64,000 nucleotides of DNA from Macrobrachium rosenbergii. Taxonomy: Eukaryota > Arthropoda > Malacostraca > Decapoda > Palaemonidae. Where the stretch lies: contig NC_089741.1 of NCBI RefSeq assembly GCF_040412425.1, positions 41,996,038 to 42,060,037 of the forward strand, written 5' to 3'. A program made the position numbers and the translations under genes. This document shows positions 31,870-43,800 of this stretch, piece by piece; position 1 is the first letter of the stretch; each line of letters opens with the position of its first letter. The notes under the pieces were generated by a model. The model had not been told where the DNA came from, ran no database searches, and saw only the letters and a program-made list of their open reading frames with translations.

Positions 31870-33240
31870 AATAGCGGTAATCAATATTCGTTCAATATTC
31901 ATCGACTTGTCAGTGCTGGTATGCAAATTATACGGTGATATTTCGTACACATCTTCTGCATAGTTCATATCGAAAAGGTTCGTGTGAAGTGTTTGTAACA
32001 AATAAATGGTTGGTTTTGTTCAAATAACAGGAAATATCTTTTTTTATCAGCTACGCAAGAAGCATCGAATCACCAGTCTATTGTTTTTTGAAGGTATTTT
32101 CATTCGCAGATTTTTCCATGAAATTGTTTTTCTCATTTTCCGTATGTGAGCAAATTAATGTTTTTATATATATTTAATTTGCTTTTTGTTCATGTCTTAA
32201 AAATATGTTCATATTTACCCTAATGACTATTCGTTAAGATTATGCAAAAATTTAAGCTCAGAATTTGGGAGAGACAGGAATGAAGTATTTGGAGACAAGG
32301 AACCTAGCCAGGGAGGTAGGATGGGGTTGTGTTAAGTCTCTCTATAGCCTTAGGAAACCATTGCTGTTGCCTAATGTCCTCTTACGGGGAGTAAATATTC
32401 TTACGAACTACACCAAAATACGCCAGGTTTATACCAATATTACTGAAACATTCTAAAACAACAAAAAGTCGAGCGTCCTTGATTAAAAAATAACAAAATA
32501 GACATAAAAGAAAAAAGTACCTTAAATTACAGAGTATTTCGCTCAGCCGTTACTAGACCTTGAGATAAGAGATCTCGGAGAGCGTCATAGAAACTTCGAG
32601 ACGACAATGACAAAACGAATGCAAATTAGATAGTATAGCGATTTCCCGTTTCCCCGAATGTCCATGCTGTTACCTTTACTGGTTATTGTATAGAGCTAGT
32701 ATTATCGCTGCTTATTTAGTCTTATATTTTTCCACAAACTGGCCGGCTTGGCAAATTTATCTTGTTTCCGTAACAAATTTATAGTTTTTCCTTGTTCCAT
32801 AAGGTTATATGTTCATTAAAATTATCAGCCAAGACCTTTGTTCACCCACAAAGACTACAATCAACTAATCTGTTTATTTTTCTATGCAATACAATGACAT
32901 ACTTTTTTTTTTCGTAAGAATGACCTTGTGTCTTGAATTTCTGTAGTCTCATACCTCGACGTTCGCTAGGCAAAAATCCCGCTTTTTTTTCGTATCGTTT
33001 TGCATATGACCAAATAATGAAAGTGTAGGCCTACCATGTTGCGTATTACAATAACTGTATGCAGTATTTTTTTTTTATACATGCGTGTTATGCATTTTCG
33101 CGAAAGAATCACTAAAGAATAACAAATTTCTTCAAACAAAACGCTCTCAACCAAATCCAACCAAATCAATTTAACATATAAAACCTGTAATACTTAAAGA
33201 GAATATTTGAATTTAAATTTATCGACTGAGACCATTTGAC
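31870..33240. other. AT-rich non-coding stretch
   Basis: No convincing coding region or repeat family found. Only short open frames without codon or splice support. Confidence 0.5.
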
Positions 33241-33246
33241 AAACGC

Positions 33247-33247
<1 letters not shown>

Positions 33248-33319
<72 letters not shown>
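33248..33319. repeat. (TA)n microsatellite
   Basis: Seventy-odd bases of TA. Confidence 0.95.
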
Positions 33320-33322
<3 letters not shown>

Positions 33323-33751
33323 ATAAAACCATAAGAGCACTTCCATACACACTAACTAGATGGCACAGAATAATACTACTGTTAAATCGTCAGTTTGGAG
33401 AAACCGACACGTGTCTCGGCATCACGTTTGAATGGTAATTTCAGGGCCTATAAACCAGTGTAAATGAAATATGATGGGCAATACCGACTACAAAGATTTA
33501 CGAAAAATGTATCGGTTATAGAGAACTCCACAACTGAGTCGCCTATGATCTCTTGTCAATTATCGTTGGCTTAACCTAACAAAGGTAGACATCACGGTAC
33601 TGATATAGTATAGGAAATGACTGTGCTTCTAACGCAACCTGGCTAGTCAAGGTAAGTAAAGTACAAATTTGGACAGTTACCTAATTGTATTCAGTACCTA
33701 CAGATATCCATAGTATAGGCAACTTTTCAAAACTGTAGCCTACGTAGTGGC

Positions 33752-34037
33752 GTCAGTGCACCTCATGTGGCACACTGTAGGCATTACTCAAGGTTCTTTG
33801 CAGCGTCCCTTCGGCCCCTGGCTGCAACTCCTATCGTTCCTTTTACTGTACCTCTTTTCATATGCTCTTTCATCCATCTTACTTCCACCCTCTCCTAACA
33901 ATTGATTCATAGTGTAACTGCGAAGTTTTCCTCCCATTACACCTTTCAAACCTTTTCACTGCAAATTTCCCTTTCAGCGCTGAATGACCTCATAGGTCCC
34001 AGTGCTTGACCTTTGGCTTAAATTCCATATTCAGTTC
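33752..34037 (-). mobile_element. SINE-like decapod repeat, copy 4
   Basis: Reverse orientation: GTAGGCATTACTCAAGGTTC, TTTGCAGCGTCCCTTCGGCC and AGCGCTGAATGACCTCATAG, ending CCAGTGCTTGACCTTTGGC. Nearly full length. Confidence 0.8.
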
Positions 34038-34219
34038 AATTCTCTAGGATCTAAGCTAGGCTATACCAATAACATAGTCCAGGGAGGTTACCATGGCCAA
34101 GGACTCAACCTAGACTTACAACATATTTTCGTCCTATTCTAAACCAAGCATTTTAGCATTGAAGCTTATTCATACATACCATATTTTTAATAAATATTAT
34201 GAAAAACTTATCGACCTAC

Positions 34220-34246
34220 CTTTTCGAAGAACTGGCGGAATTTCAT
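34220..34246 (-). CDS. Candidate first coding exon (9 codons)
   Basis: ATG opens MKFRQFFEK and runs to a good donor, GAAAAG|GTAGGT, phase 0. Upstream, CTCTTCTAG|GC at 34272 could be an acceptor, giving a 52-nt exon with short 5' UTR. It could splice in phase to CNGB coding exon 1. Joined to the 28170 exon it would hit a stop. It could also belong to another minus-strand gene. Short, so chance is a real possibility. Confidence 0.3.
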
Positions 34247-34749
34247 GGCGACTTGAGCTGTACCCCAAGGCCTAGAAGAGATGATTTTGTAAAATGAGCC
34301 ATATTAAGTTGGGCAACGAACTGTAAAGTAATTGTAATAGATGTCAGAATATACTCTTTTATCAACTGATAATTTGAAGTTTACTTAAATGTCTATGTCT
34401 ACACCGTAGCACATTAGTGTATTCAGAGAGAAAATGTGAGGTGTAGAGTATCTTAAGCTAAAGCAATGAAACAAAAATAATGAGCAAGGTGTACATGACT
34501 GGCAATGACAGAGTAATTCTCTATTATATATTTAAGGGTAAAGAATGTGCTGGGTGCCTTGAGTACAGATATCAGTGACGAAAAAAAATGGAAGATGTGG
34601 AGAAGTGTTCTTGAACATTGTGTACGTGGAATTGACTGAACTGTTTGTTGATAAAGTTCCACGATTATAACAGAACTCTGGAAATAGAAAATCAAGGAGA
34701 AAAACTCAATAATTCGTCAATAGGAGCCAGCTGTAAGAACAGTGCCCCT

Positions 34750-35095
34750 AGATGTTATTAGAGAACACGGCCCACGTATGGTTCATTTGGAAAAGCAAAG
34801 GAAGGTTATGGGTATAAAATGCTTATGGAGATTGAATCAAAAGTCGATAGTTGGAGAATGAAATAAATGATTTATAGAGGGTCTAGCCTACGTAAACAAA
34901 AATTTTAGAAATGTAGTTACGTTATGAGGGTACGAAAGGTTAACATAGACGAGGAGTGAATTGGTGTATTTTGGGGTGGTTTGGTTCAGAAAGAGATGGC
35001 AGATGCAAAAGAAGAGGGAAATCTGTAGAAGAAGGTTCTGACCTTACAGGAATGTGAGAGTTTGTACGAGACGAGTGTAAATGGTGCAAATAGGC
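34750..35095 (+). pseudogene. Decayed non-LTR retrotransposon C-terminal remnant
   Basis: Interrupted frames give CLWRLNQKS, GVNWCILGWFGSERDGRCKR and YETSVNGAN. This resembles the region after the reverse transcriptase of LINEs, where LGWFGHVERM-type and RGRP-type motifs occur. Several stops and shifts. Family not assigned. Confidence 0.35.
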
Positions 35096-35734
35096 TACTG
35101 CATACTTAGGTGTATATAACTGATGTGGTGGAAATTTTCTGAATGCGGTTCATCGATGATTTGAATACACGTCAGCCTGTCGGAATACCTATAAGTAATA
35201 TGGATTTTCCTCCGTTTTACAGAACTTCAGACATAAGGACTAAACCTAGTTCGAAATCTAGTACATTTTCCAGGTTTGGTGGATTTTAAGGATTTATTTA
35301 AGGATCTTATGTATTATTGAAGGAGATACCGGTGGGACATCCGAAAGATGTGACATGTATGGACTTTCAGATGCAATTGTATATTAGGAAGCTTTCAACA
35401 GTGAAATAGGAAGCTTTAAACAAAACTTATTAGAAGATATCAGGCATACAGGCGAGTGTGATTTATTGCAATAATACACAATAAAACTAACATTTTGCCC
35501 AGGTGCTCCCGAGGCTTGGCGATCGAAAAAAATAGGCCTATAACTGCCACCACTTCTTGGAGATAAGCCTCGGTCTAGGATTGCGGTGGGGGGGAGGAAA
35601 CAAGGATGATGAAAACACACCTGTTACGTGACAAGGGAACTCGACCAAGGATCGGTTACAACTGAACTGAGGCATCATCGTCTTGTAATCACCTCCATCG
35701 ACCACATAATACGTCAGCGAAAGAGTTTTAAGTG

Positions 35735-35737
<3 letters not shown>

Positions 35738-35774
<37 letters not shown>
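35738..35774. repeat. (CT)n microsatellite
   Basis: Pure CT run. Confidence 0.9.
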
Positions 35775-35776
<2 letters not shown>

Positions 35777-36039
35777 CAGAATGATTTTAGCGGCACGGTA
35801 GCGACAAGCAATCAATATTGCTCCATAAATGTCCGTACTCAGTCGTAACACAAGTTATTAACTGATGACAGAGTTAGGTTTAGGTTGTCATATAGATTAC
35901 CGTTGTGCAAACTTCTTATATTAGTCATCCACTGCCATTGTGATAACATATAACACATGGTATATTGATTTTTTTGCAAAATCAGCCATTTTGCTGTGTT
36001 CCAGGTCAGTTTAACAAATCACAATCTGGTCGATTTGCA

Positions 36040-36270
36040 AAACAACAGAATAACAAATTGTAATTGTGACTTCTCTTCCCAATCGCTTAAATGCTCTTGC
36101 AGCTGACAAATCTTCTTCCTCTCCTCCTCAGTCCTCTTAAGATGCATATTTTTTCCATCTGGCTTTATCTTGTGTAACACTTTTTATTCGGCCTTGGATA
36201 ACATCTCATGAATGGGGAAGACAACCTTGGCTTGTTTCAGCGCAAAATTCCTTCCTATCATTGTATTTAA
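36040..36270 (-). pseudogene. Short protein-like remnant, unidentified
   Basis: The minus strand reads MIGRNFALKQAKVVFPIHEM then LSKAE and a stop, followed in the same frame by KVLHKIKPDGKNMHLKRTEE and a Lys/Glu-rich helix-like run. One in-frame stop, no splice sites placed. Possibly a retrocopied gene fragment or transposon piece. Family unknown. Confidence 0.3.
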
Positions 36271-36599
36271 ACTTGTTTCTCCCCATGTCTGAACATTTCG
36301 AAACTAAATCTATCAGATATGTTACAACTTTTGCTCTTAATAGTAGGCAGTACGGTATATACTTTATCTTAGAAAATCGTAATTGTAAGCTTTGGGCGTG
36401 CTCTTTGGTTGCAGCTTGTAGGCCTACCTCGGTAAACTATTCTTTCGAGTTTGTCACTGATGTAGCCAAGGTTTTCGTGTTCTCTTACGATGATTCAGTA
36501 ACTGATGATAAAGAATATCAATTTTTCAATCATACTATGGCTCTAATCACTGATAAATAAATGAGGAAACGATAATTCCGGAATGCCTGCGATGTGATC

Positions 36600-39500
36600 C
36601 TTTTGCCCATGTTACTTATTTCACTTATTCTCTACCACTTATTGGCTGCATAACTTCACGGCAGTAATGTGACACCATGGTCCTATTGCAGATGACCAAG
36701 GTGACGTTTAGATGGTGTGCAGTTGGTTTCCATCCTCCCGCCCCCTCCTCTAATTGGCAATTGCTTTGTATTTCAGTATTTGTTATGGTTTGACATGGTT
36801 TTATAGAATATTCATAAGTGAAATTAAATTATATAGTAACATACTATTAACTTTCAATCAATTGTACTAGAAAATTAGTACTGGTTGGTGAAATGGGCGC
36901 ATTGCGCAGGTACTGTAATAGAAATTTATGTGTTTAATGTTGCTTTTTGTCATTTGGATTCTAGCGAGAAAATGACGCTGGTTAAACAGAACTAACAACG
37001 CCAGACAAAATACATAAAACAGATTATTAGGTCTACGAAAGGAATGACAAATAACGTGAGGAAAACTCAAAAAAAAAAAAAAATAAAATTTAAAGATCAA
37101 GTCAACTTGCTCATAGCGCACCAAAAATATTGAACTTATTGCCTGCAGTATATAAAAAAATTGGGGATAGGCCTAAAACAATTAAACAATAATAAAAAAG
37201 CATTGCTGATTTGCAGGACATTAAGAACGAACCAACAACTTTTTACTATCTATCTTTGTATCTATCTATACGTATATATAATGAAATGTCTGTCACTTTA
37301 TCAAACATTACTTTTTCCATTGTTAACAGTACCCAAGAGACAGAGTTTGTGCCAAAGACCTTGGGCCAGTCATGCACGAACAATCAGGATGACGAATGCC
37401 AACTGCAGTGACTTGGTTTTATCTGCAAAGCAGTAATCGTTACTGCAAACTGCAACCATTGCCGTATGGTTGCAGTTGGGGTTTCGCAGTACCTTCACGT
37501 ACATAATATGAGTAGCATTGTATATGAAGTAGACGATGGAAGACGCCCTTGTTCTGTGGAAAATCCTGAAGAAATAATAAAAAAAAAAAAATAAGACAGG
37601 AAATGGCGCAACTTTCCTTGTATTGTCGCTGATATTTGGGGCGTGAAAGGACTGTTATTCTGTAAATAATAAAACGTCAGTAAATAATTTAATTTTTATT
37701 ATAAAACCCATATACTAACATGAAAGGAAAGCTTAAGTTTTCTAGATCTGAGCATAAAATACAAAGCAAATTTCGAGTACGATGAAAAGTGAAAGCTTAA
37801 CTGTAAACGGAAAAGGTTACAGAATGAGCAAAAAACTAAAAAACAACACAAGTGCAACGAAACAATAAAGCCCGAATTTCCAAGAATTGATTACAGAGTA
37901 ACAAAAGGATAAAACAAGCATAAAATCTAGCAACAAATCAATTGAAATCCGCCCAAAAAATACTGAAGTGTCCCTGCTCCTGGAACTTTTTATGTTGAAG
38001 CGATTTTCTTTGACGGCATATTTAGGGTGACCTCACTCTCTGTCAGGTGTCAGCTGATATTTTGTCAACAAATAGATGTCAGGTCAAAGGGAGGGCAGAC
38101 AGCGCTGCTGACGTGATTTGCTCGACGAGGTAACAGGACCAGGTCAGTCACTGGAGAATTCGGCGCCAATTGTTCATTTTCTGTCGGAAAGTGAGAAGGA
38201 GAAAGTGCCCTAGCCCTATAGGCCTACCGGTCTCGTAAAGGGTAGAGGTTTGGGTAGCCACTTGGTTCTTTCGCTTCTGAATAGGCCTATGCTTGTTTCC
38301 TTTATATTTTTTGCCGTGGATTTTTGCCGTATGTTGACGTATAGTTGCCGTAAGTCAACTATTATAAATCACCATTAATTCAGACCTGACGTACATTGCT
38401 GTATCTTCAGTTTTTTTTTTTTTTTTTGCTTAATAGGCCTATGCTTCTTTTCTTGGGAGTTTTGCCTTGGAATTTTGCCATACGTTGACATATATAGTTG
38501 CCGTAAATCAACCATTAAATCAAACCTGACTTAGATTGCTGTGTATCTTCTTATGGGCCTAGCCTAGGCTTTGGTTAGAACGTTGTTTGCTAGACCTAGC
38601 CTAGGCCTATAGCATCTGTTAACCTGGGTATAGGCCAAATAGACCTTGTCCAAATTCAAGGGAATGGTTTAATTAGGCTACATGACTTAACCTATCTAGG
38701 CTAGTTGTTTTATAAAGGTGAATAGATCAACTTGTCTAGGTAACCTAGTAGGCCTAGGCTAGCAATGCCACGTTGGCTTCAGAAGTGAAATTGACTAAGC
38801 CTATTAAGGTGGTTTTCCTAAGGTTGACTTTTATTTAAGCGCTTTAAATTGTCACGTCATACGTGATACTGTATTATTGCTTGAGTACATCTACTACTTT
38901 TCCTTCATTTTATTTTGGGAAAATCAAATAGGCCTATCAGTATTTTTGTAGTAGCTTGGTAAAAATTTACTTCAGTTGCGCATCCTGATTTGCATCAGTC
39001 GTCGACTGGGACAAGCTCCTCACACAATACTGTAGTATAACCTTTTCTATAATGCCAGTCCTGACCTCACCAAATCTCACCTACCTAACCTAACTTAGGG
39101 CAACATGGATCCCCACAAAAGGCCGTAGCCTGTCCCAGTTGGCGACTGGCGCCAGATCAGGCCACACAACTGAAGTAAAGTTTTACCTGTCGCTGAATCT
39201 GACTTTCTTCTTTGCCGCTCACAACGCATTACCCCTCATGTTGCTGTCATGTGTCCTTTCAGTCCAACCTCCCAGTTGATCTATATTATACAGGCCTACT
39301 GGAATATGTCAGTATTGATATACAGTACATATACTTTAATAGATGTTATTATTTGAAATTAAAGGGATTTTCCCGTTTAAGTATTTGCCCTCATTTCGTC
39401 TCGTGAGATGTAAAATGAATTTGAAGTATGCAATTTCTTTCCCTACAACACAAGCCTATGCATCCGAAAGCCAAGAGAGAGTTACGTCAGGTGATAATTG

Positions 39501-40740
39501 TTATAAATGTCAGTCTTGGCCACGGGAAACCTATCTTTGTACACTTTTTTTTAGTAATAACTCCCGCCATTATTAACCGAGTAAGAACTCTTGCCATTAA
39601 CTGATGAATAAGATTTTTATACATATACAGTACAGGGTAAATTTCATATTGGTGCAGTATTGGGTATTCTTACTTGATGAAAATCGTGTTGTAAGTTCTA
39701 GTAAGGCAGTCAAAGCTTATAATAATTGAAAATATACCCAGTAGCTAATATCAGGTACTACTGTAATTTTTCATCCATTTTGTAACTCAAAATGCAAAAA
39801 GGATTAAAAACTTAACACTACTTCTGTCATCCAAGTAAAGCCTTTTATTCTGTAAGATGTATCAGTCTGTGACCAACAGAATGATCTTTCAAGATCAATG
39901 ATCAAAGGCATTACATAATGTAGGTTATTTTAATTAGAAATATTAAAATGAGATACTTGAGTAGCCGTTTTGTGTTACAAGTTGTGTGATACTTTTGATT
40001 AAAGGATATGTTGTCAAGCTAAATTGGCTTATTTAGGTTACGAGTTAGGTTTTAGAGTAATTTTACTTGTTAGGCAACTTAACCCTAATAAAGGATAAGG
40101 TTCTTGTTCATATTTCAGGTCAGGGTAAATACCCTTTTCCTAATCAGTGTACCTTACTGTGTTCCAGGATCATTGCCAACTGTACTTGCAATTTTTGCAT
40201 TATCTTAAGGGCTTTATATATATTGAGTTGGAATATACCAAATTAAAAAGAAATTTTTATTTTTCCTAACATACTCCATGCTTACCTAGCTTCGGCTGTT
40301 GGACTCGTCTGTGAAAACAAAATCCTAACACTATCTGGGCCACGTAATGTGACCTGACTGTGACCTCCGTCCCCATTGTCTTTGCAGCCACACTTGCATT
40401 CGCATGTTTTCCAGTTTGTCTCTCGTTTTGCGTTCATATTAGTTTCCTTCTATTCTGTGTAATTGGGATTTGGTACTCCCCGTGCCTAGCATTTGCCTGA
40501 CCCTGTTTTCTGTTTTTAATAAGTACATTTTGTAAAAGCAATTACTCAAGAAAGCAATGGATTTTCACGAGTAGTCAGCTGCCGGTAATTTGAACTTGGA
40601 AAAAAATAATTGACAAACATTTTGGCTTGACAAAAATGGGAAAAAGTTTGTACTCCACACAGACAGTAGTGGTAAACATTTGTTATTTGTATGCAGTATC
40701 AATCAAAGTATCCTTCTCATTTTAATTTTTAACTTTGTTT
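36600..40740. other. Intergenic stretch upstream of STAMBP
   Basis: No coding exon recognised. It should hold the STAMBP promoter and 5' UTR exon, but I could not place either with confidence. Frequent TAGGCCTA motifs at 38.2-38.8 kb and poly-T or poly-A runs. A 24-base piece (AATTTTTATTTTTCCTAACA) near 40252 recurs near 58.29 kb, marking a dispersed repeat. Confidence 0.5.
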
Positions 40741-40745
40741 CCAGG

Positions 40746-40845
40746 ATGTCTCAGCGAGATTTTTTCACTTAGAGCCAGGGGCGCATTAAGCAGTTGTGCA
40801 CTCAGGAAATGGCGTAGTTGTCGATCCCAACATACCACTTAGAAG
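40746..40845 (+). CDS. STAMBP: STAMBP coding exon 1 (disrupted)
   Basis: Acceptor TTTGTTTCCAG|G, donor CTTAGAAG|GTAGGT. The ATG opens MSQRDFFT and meets TAG at 40770-40772. After the stop the same frame reads [11 protein letters not shown], and a second frame reads [13 protein letters not shown], which joins the next exon. By family comparison RIKQLCTQ and [14 protein letters not shown] should be contiguous, so about one base is missing near 40803, and the upstream TAG needs another change or a different start. TTTTTTCACTTAG is itself acceptor-like, so the exon may begin after it. Exon certain, reading frame broken. Confidence 0.7.
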
Positions 40846-43800
40846 GTAGGTGTAAATTGGCATGTTGACTTTAATGGAGGTGATTTGGTGCCATAAGTTA
40901 TTGAGAAGGATTCTGATTAGATTTAAATTGTGTAACTTGAACTCACTACTATAGATTGATCTTTATGAATAAAAGTATCAAAGAAAAGTTACTGTATTGG
41001 GTTCAGTGGTATAGTATTCCTGTTCAGTTATCATTCTGTGGCTCTTCTTGTTGCTTTGCAAAATTGACTCGGCTAGTGTATTCAAGTCTTTAGATTTTGA
41101 GATAGTTTTATTTTGGTATCCAGATGTGTTATTTTTTATTTTATACTAAGGGTCAAAAGAGAAACGGATGCAGGTATACTCTGGGGAGAAAATGGGAAAC
41201 TTCTTGACTTAGATTATGCTGATGATATGGTTTTGATCTGCGAGGGACCAGAAAAGATGCAGAGAGTGTTGGATTGTCTAGTGAGCGAAGGTTCAAAGGT
41301 TGGTTTGGTTATAAAAACTGAAATCTTGAATAAGAATATTGAAAATTAACAGGATTGCCTAATTGAAGGCATGGTTGTAAAGCAATTAGATCATTTTAAA
41401 TATTTAGGTACTTATTTAGATTAGGATGGTTCTCTGAGCACAGAATTTATGGAAAGATTGGAAAAGTCTCATCAGGCAATGGGAATGCTTAGAAATATTT
41501 GAAATAATGGCAGTTTTTCTGTGCATAAAAAATCAGAATTTATAAGGTAATGGTTAGGACTATTTTGATTTCTGGGCATGAGTCATGGTGTAGTACAATG
41601 ACTTCAGATAATAAATTACAGTATTAGCATTTGAAAATAAGTCACTCAGAAGAATATTAGCAATTAATTGGAGGGATAGGATATCAAATAACAGAATTAG
41701 AGAAGTAACAGGGGTGCAGCTGGTTGATGAGTATGTTAGGTTCTCATACTAGAAGCTGGCTAGGCCATATGTATAGAAGACGGAATAGTACGAGATACAC
41801 CAGGGTGGGTTGCCCTTGGTAGAAGAGATAGAGGTAGGCCAAAGGAGATATGGTGAGGACAGTGAGGCAGGAACCAGGAAGTGTGTTGGGGAAATCTTAA
41901 GGAGTTAGCCCAGAACAGAATGCGGTGGCGTGAGTTCATCGAGGCCCTGTGCATCCCTGTGGGTGCCACAGGAAATGATTGATAATGTTCATATAATGGA
42001 CATGCTGTTTGGTATATACAGTATCTGTAATCACTTCCTATATACATGAAATTTCCTTCCTACAAAAGTTTTCAACGTTGTTTTTTCAGGTATTTTAGAT
42101 CAGGGCTGGAAATGGTTCGCATGGCAAACGTTTATGCCGATGAAGGCTGCCTTGAGAGTGCTTTCATCCTGTATATGAAGTTCATGACGTAAGTATAATG
42201 AGAATAAGCAGTTTGCTTGTGTGTTATTCCTATAAGTTTTTATTATAATTGCCCTATGGATTACTGTATATGTGATATTTCAGTTAGGCGTTCTAAATAT
42301 TTGTATGTGAATGAGAATTATGTTTTAGTCTGAAATGAAATTGGTCTGCTTTACAAAGGTACAAGGTTTGTATCACAATATTGGTATCATCAGCTTGAAG
42401 TGTAAGACTTGGTAACATGTTTCAGTTAAAAATGTCTCAAAATGATGATGATGGAATACAATAGATCTGTTGAAATTTGTAAATTTGATGATTTTAATTT
42501 TACTTATTTTTTTTCAATTTGTGAGAGTTTTAATTGCTAATGATGCTAAACCCTCTTTAATATAGTACAGTAGTTCTTACAGTGAAATTTGTTAGGATTT
42601 ACATTTGAACTGCTCTGTGGGGACTGTTTTTGAATTTTACTCTATTAACAGAGAGGAAGCAGGATACGATTTATGAGTATTTTAGTTGTGAGATTTTGTG
42701 AAGAGGTAGTTGGCAAAGGCAAGGAGGAAGAGTTAGAAGAAATTAAAATATTATTTGAACAAAGAAATGAAAGAAATTGGAACAGAACAGTAGATAAGGA
42801 AAAATAGAAAAGATTCAAAAGGGTCAAAGTGTATGAAAGATAAAAATAGAGACATCAGAGTTGAAAAGAAAGAAATAACGTAATGCAGAGGATCATACAG
42901 TGCTATGAAAATAAGCTAAATGAAGAGAATGGTTATAACTAGGAGGATGTTGGTGTGACAGACGAGTAAATGGAGTTTGACTTCTGAAGAGATTAGTAGA
43001 GCCCTGCAGATGACAAAATACTCCAGAACCGTCACTCCATAAAGGAGTACCCCAATACAGGACTGCTTTATTCTATGTGGATGACCTGTGAGGCATGTAT
43101 ATTGGCAGTACAGTATTGCTTTTCTCAGCAGAGATGTGGAAACATCCACAGAAAATGGAGATTTTGAAGAGATGTGATAACAGAAAACTGAGATTCACAG
43201 ATGGAATGCCCTGAGATCCCATTACATTGAAGGGAGTTGCTGAAAGAGGTAGTGTCAAGAGGTTAGAATAAAAGAAAATCTCAAAGATTGGGTTGCATTT
43301 GACATGTATCGAGGAGAGTAGTTTTATATATGGAAGTGGCAGGATGAAGACCACATCCTGTATAAGTATTTTGACCAGTTGGAAATTTAGACCTGATGTT
43401 TAGATGATGTATTGTTGCATAATGTAATGTTGTATAGACATTTATGAAAAAGATTCTGTCATTTATGTTATAGAACATCGTTGTTTAGTAGCTAAAAGCT
43501 TGATGAAAATTGTACCATTATTTGTTTACTATATTTCATGTTAAAATATTTGCGGTGCTCATAGAAAAAACATTGTTCTTATTTTCAGGCTGTTTTTGGA
43601 GAAAATTCGAAGCCATCCTGAATTCTCAGGACACTCATCCATTGATAAAACTAATAATACAAAGAAACTGAAGGTGAGTACTATTAAAACTACAGTAACA
43701 TTATTACAGTACTGTATTAGTATTTGCTATACAGTATATCATAAAACCCATGAACACTTTAGGTTATGAAATGATTGTTGTGTTGCAACACCCAAGCTTC

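Noticed and set aside
33600..33660. Plus-strand donor-like CAAG|GTAAGT
   Set aside because: No open frame or acceptor could be paired with it.
36261..36560. A 99-codon plus-strand open frame
   Set aside because: AT-rich, no recognisable motif, no supporting splice sites or neighbours; possible chance frame.
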